Part shown: positions 63,348 through 64,000 of the stretch, piece by piece
Layout: every line of letters starts with the position of its first letter
How positions within the stretch are numbered: the first letter of the stretch is position 1
DNA from: Methyloversatilis sp. RAC08
Lineage (GTDB): Bacteria; Pseudomonadota; Gammaproteobacteria; Burkholderiales; Rhodocyclaceae
Assembly (NCBI RefSeq): GCF_001713355.1
Contig: NZ_CP016448.1
Coordinates: forward strand, 1,054,001 to 1,118,000
Length of the DNA: 64,000 bases
Direction: 5' to 3'
Made by a program: the position numbers and the translations under genes
The notes under the pieces: model-generated
What the model saw: the letters and a program-made list of their open reading frames with translations, nothing else
Databases searched by the model: none
Told to the model about the DNA's origin: nothing

Positions 63348-64000
63348 ATGAATTTTCAGCAACTTCGCATCATCCGAGAAACGGTCAGGCGGCAATTCAA
63401 TCTGACCGAAGTCGCCAATGCGCTGTTCACCTCGCAATCGGGCGTGAGCAAGCACATCAAGGACCTCGAAGACGAACTGGGCATCGAACTGTTCGTGCGC
63501 AAGGGCAAGCGCCTGCTTGGCCTGACCGACCCGGGCAGCGAACTGGTCGAGATCGTCGAACGCATGCTGCTCGACGCCGGCAACATCAAGCGGCTGGCGG
63601 AACAGTTCGCCCGCCGCGACGAAGGCCAGTTGCGCATTGCCACCACGCATACCCAGGCGCGCTATGCGCTGCCGCGCGTGGTAACCGAATTCAAGCGGCT
63701 GTTCCCCAAGGTGCACCTGGTGCTGCTGCAGGCCAGCCCGGGCGAAATCGTCGAACTGCTCAATGACGGTGAAGCGGACATCGGCATTGCCACCGAAACG
63801 CTGGCCGGCGCGCCCGAACTGGTGGCCTTCCCGTTCTATTCATGGCATCACGCCGCCATCGTGCCGGCCGGCCATCCGCTCGAAAGCGTGTCGCCGCTGA
63901 CGCTGGAGGCCATCGCCGAACATCCGGTGGTGACCTATCACGAAGGCTTCACCGGCAGATCGAGCATCGACGCCACCTTTGCGCGCGCCGGCCTGCTGCC
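63348..64000 (+). CDS. cysB: LysR-family regulator CysB, 3' end outside the window
   Basis: Activator of sulfur-assimilation genes, with acetylserine as inducer. The first 217 codons are visible. The HTH is at about 18-38 (LTEVANALFTSQSGVSKHIK), and the effector-binding domain has TTHTQARYALPRVV and HEGFTGRSSID, both diagnostic of CysB/Cbl. It is 28 nt after cysA and in the same direction, giving the order cysTWA-cysB. Cbl, a close paralogue, cannot be excluded, but its position favours CysB. Confidence 0.92.
   Translation, partial: MNFQQLRIIRETVRRQFNLTEVANALFTSQSGVSKHIKDLEDELGIELFVRKGKRLLGLTDPGSELVEIVERMLLDAGNIKRLAEQFARRDEGQLRIATTHTQARYALPRVVTEFKRLFPKVHLVLLQASPGEIVELLNDGEADIGIATETLAGAPELVAFPFYSWHHAAIVPAGHPLESVSPLTLEAIAEHPVVTYHEGFTGRSSIDATFARAGLL

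Overview
The window looks like chromosome of a GC-rich betaproteobacterium. Gene order and protein flavour (yacG-zapD-coaE, birA-coaX, glnA-DUF4124-ntrB-ntrC, PEP-CTERM export signal, DUF3149 and DUF4126 proteins) fit Rhodocyclales or Burkholderiales. A lone pqqA, a malonyl-CoA synthetase, and a bchE-bchJ pair under perfect PpsR/CrtJ-type boxes suggest a PQQ-using, possibly methylotrophic organism with bacteriochlorophyll genes; a Methyloversatilis-like Rhodocyclales member is my best guess, but this is inference. No rRNA, tRNA, CRISPR array, prophage or insertion sequence was recognised.

Layout. 1-2996: 3' part of a SNF2 helicase. 3000-6780: the clearest accessory region. It holds a lipoprotein gene bracketed by copies of a GGGGTCAGACCCC element, a LOTUS-domain protein with an HEPN-like RNxxxH motif, and an RHH/RelE-type toxin-antitoxin pair; much of it lies between two 38/39-bp near-identical direct repeats. 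6800-9190: bchE-bchJ behind two TGT-N12-ACA boxes. 9430-10864: DsrE-like protein and an in-frame peroxiredoxin/DUF1499 fusion. 11030-15708: orphan membrane histidine kinase, prepilin, Kef-type antiporter. 15760-18536: kdsD-kdsC-lptC-lptA (Kdo and LPS transport). 18546-20299: malonyl-CoA synthetase with a translationally coupled CWC protein. 20511-20638: pqqA with terminator. 20731-23363: persulfide-dioxygenase-like MBL protein and SulP transporter.

23329-29082: ankyrin, TonB-like, yacG, zapD, coaE, SPOR, coaX, birA. 29139-34038: the nitrogen regulation block ntrC, ntrB, DUF4124, glnA, with a sigma-54 promoter and two NtrC boxes placed as in enteric glnA. 34101-38135: rhodanese, nadA, a hypothetical, a YbhP-like phosphatase and clsB. 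38193-40899: PepSY/response-regulator/kinase/PepSY operon. 40976-47226: mmsA, exported proteins, a cytochrome P460-like lipoprotein, a MarR-DUF4440-EamA group, DUF4126, DUF3149. 47208-50645: GST, zinc-ribbon protein, rlhA. 50749-58694: PEP-CTERM metalloprotease, GGDEF, EttA, ManC, chemoreceptor. 58884-60020: isolated flhB. 60310-64000: cysT-cysW-cysA and the start of cysB, a sulfate-uptake block.

Most of the window is housekeeping and orderly. The parts most worth following are the 3-7 kb accessory region, the PpsR-box bchE promoter, the peroxiredoxin-DUF1499 fusion, the PepSY-flanked two-component operon, and the marR promoter that would give a nearly leaderless transcript.
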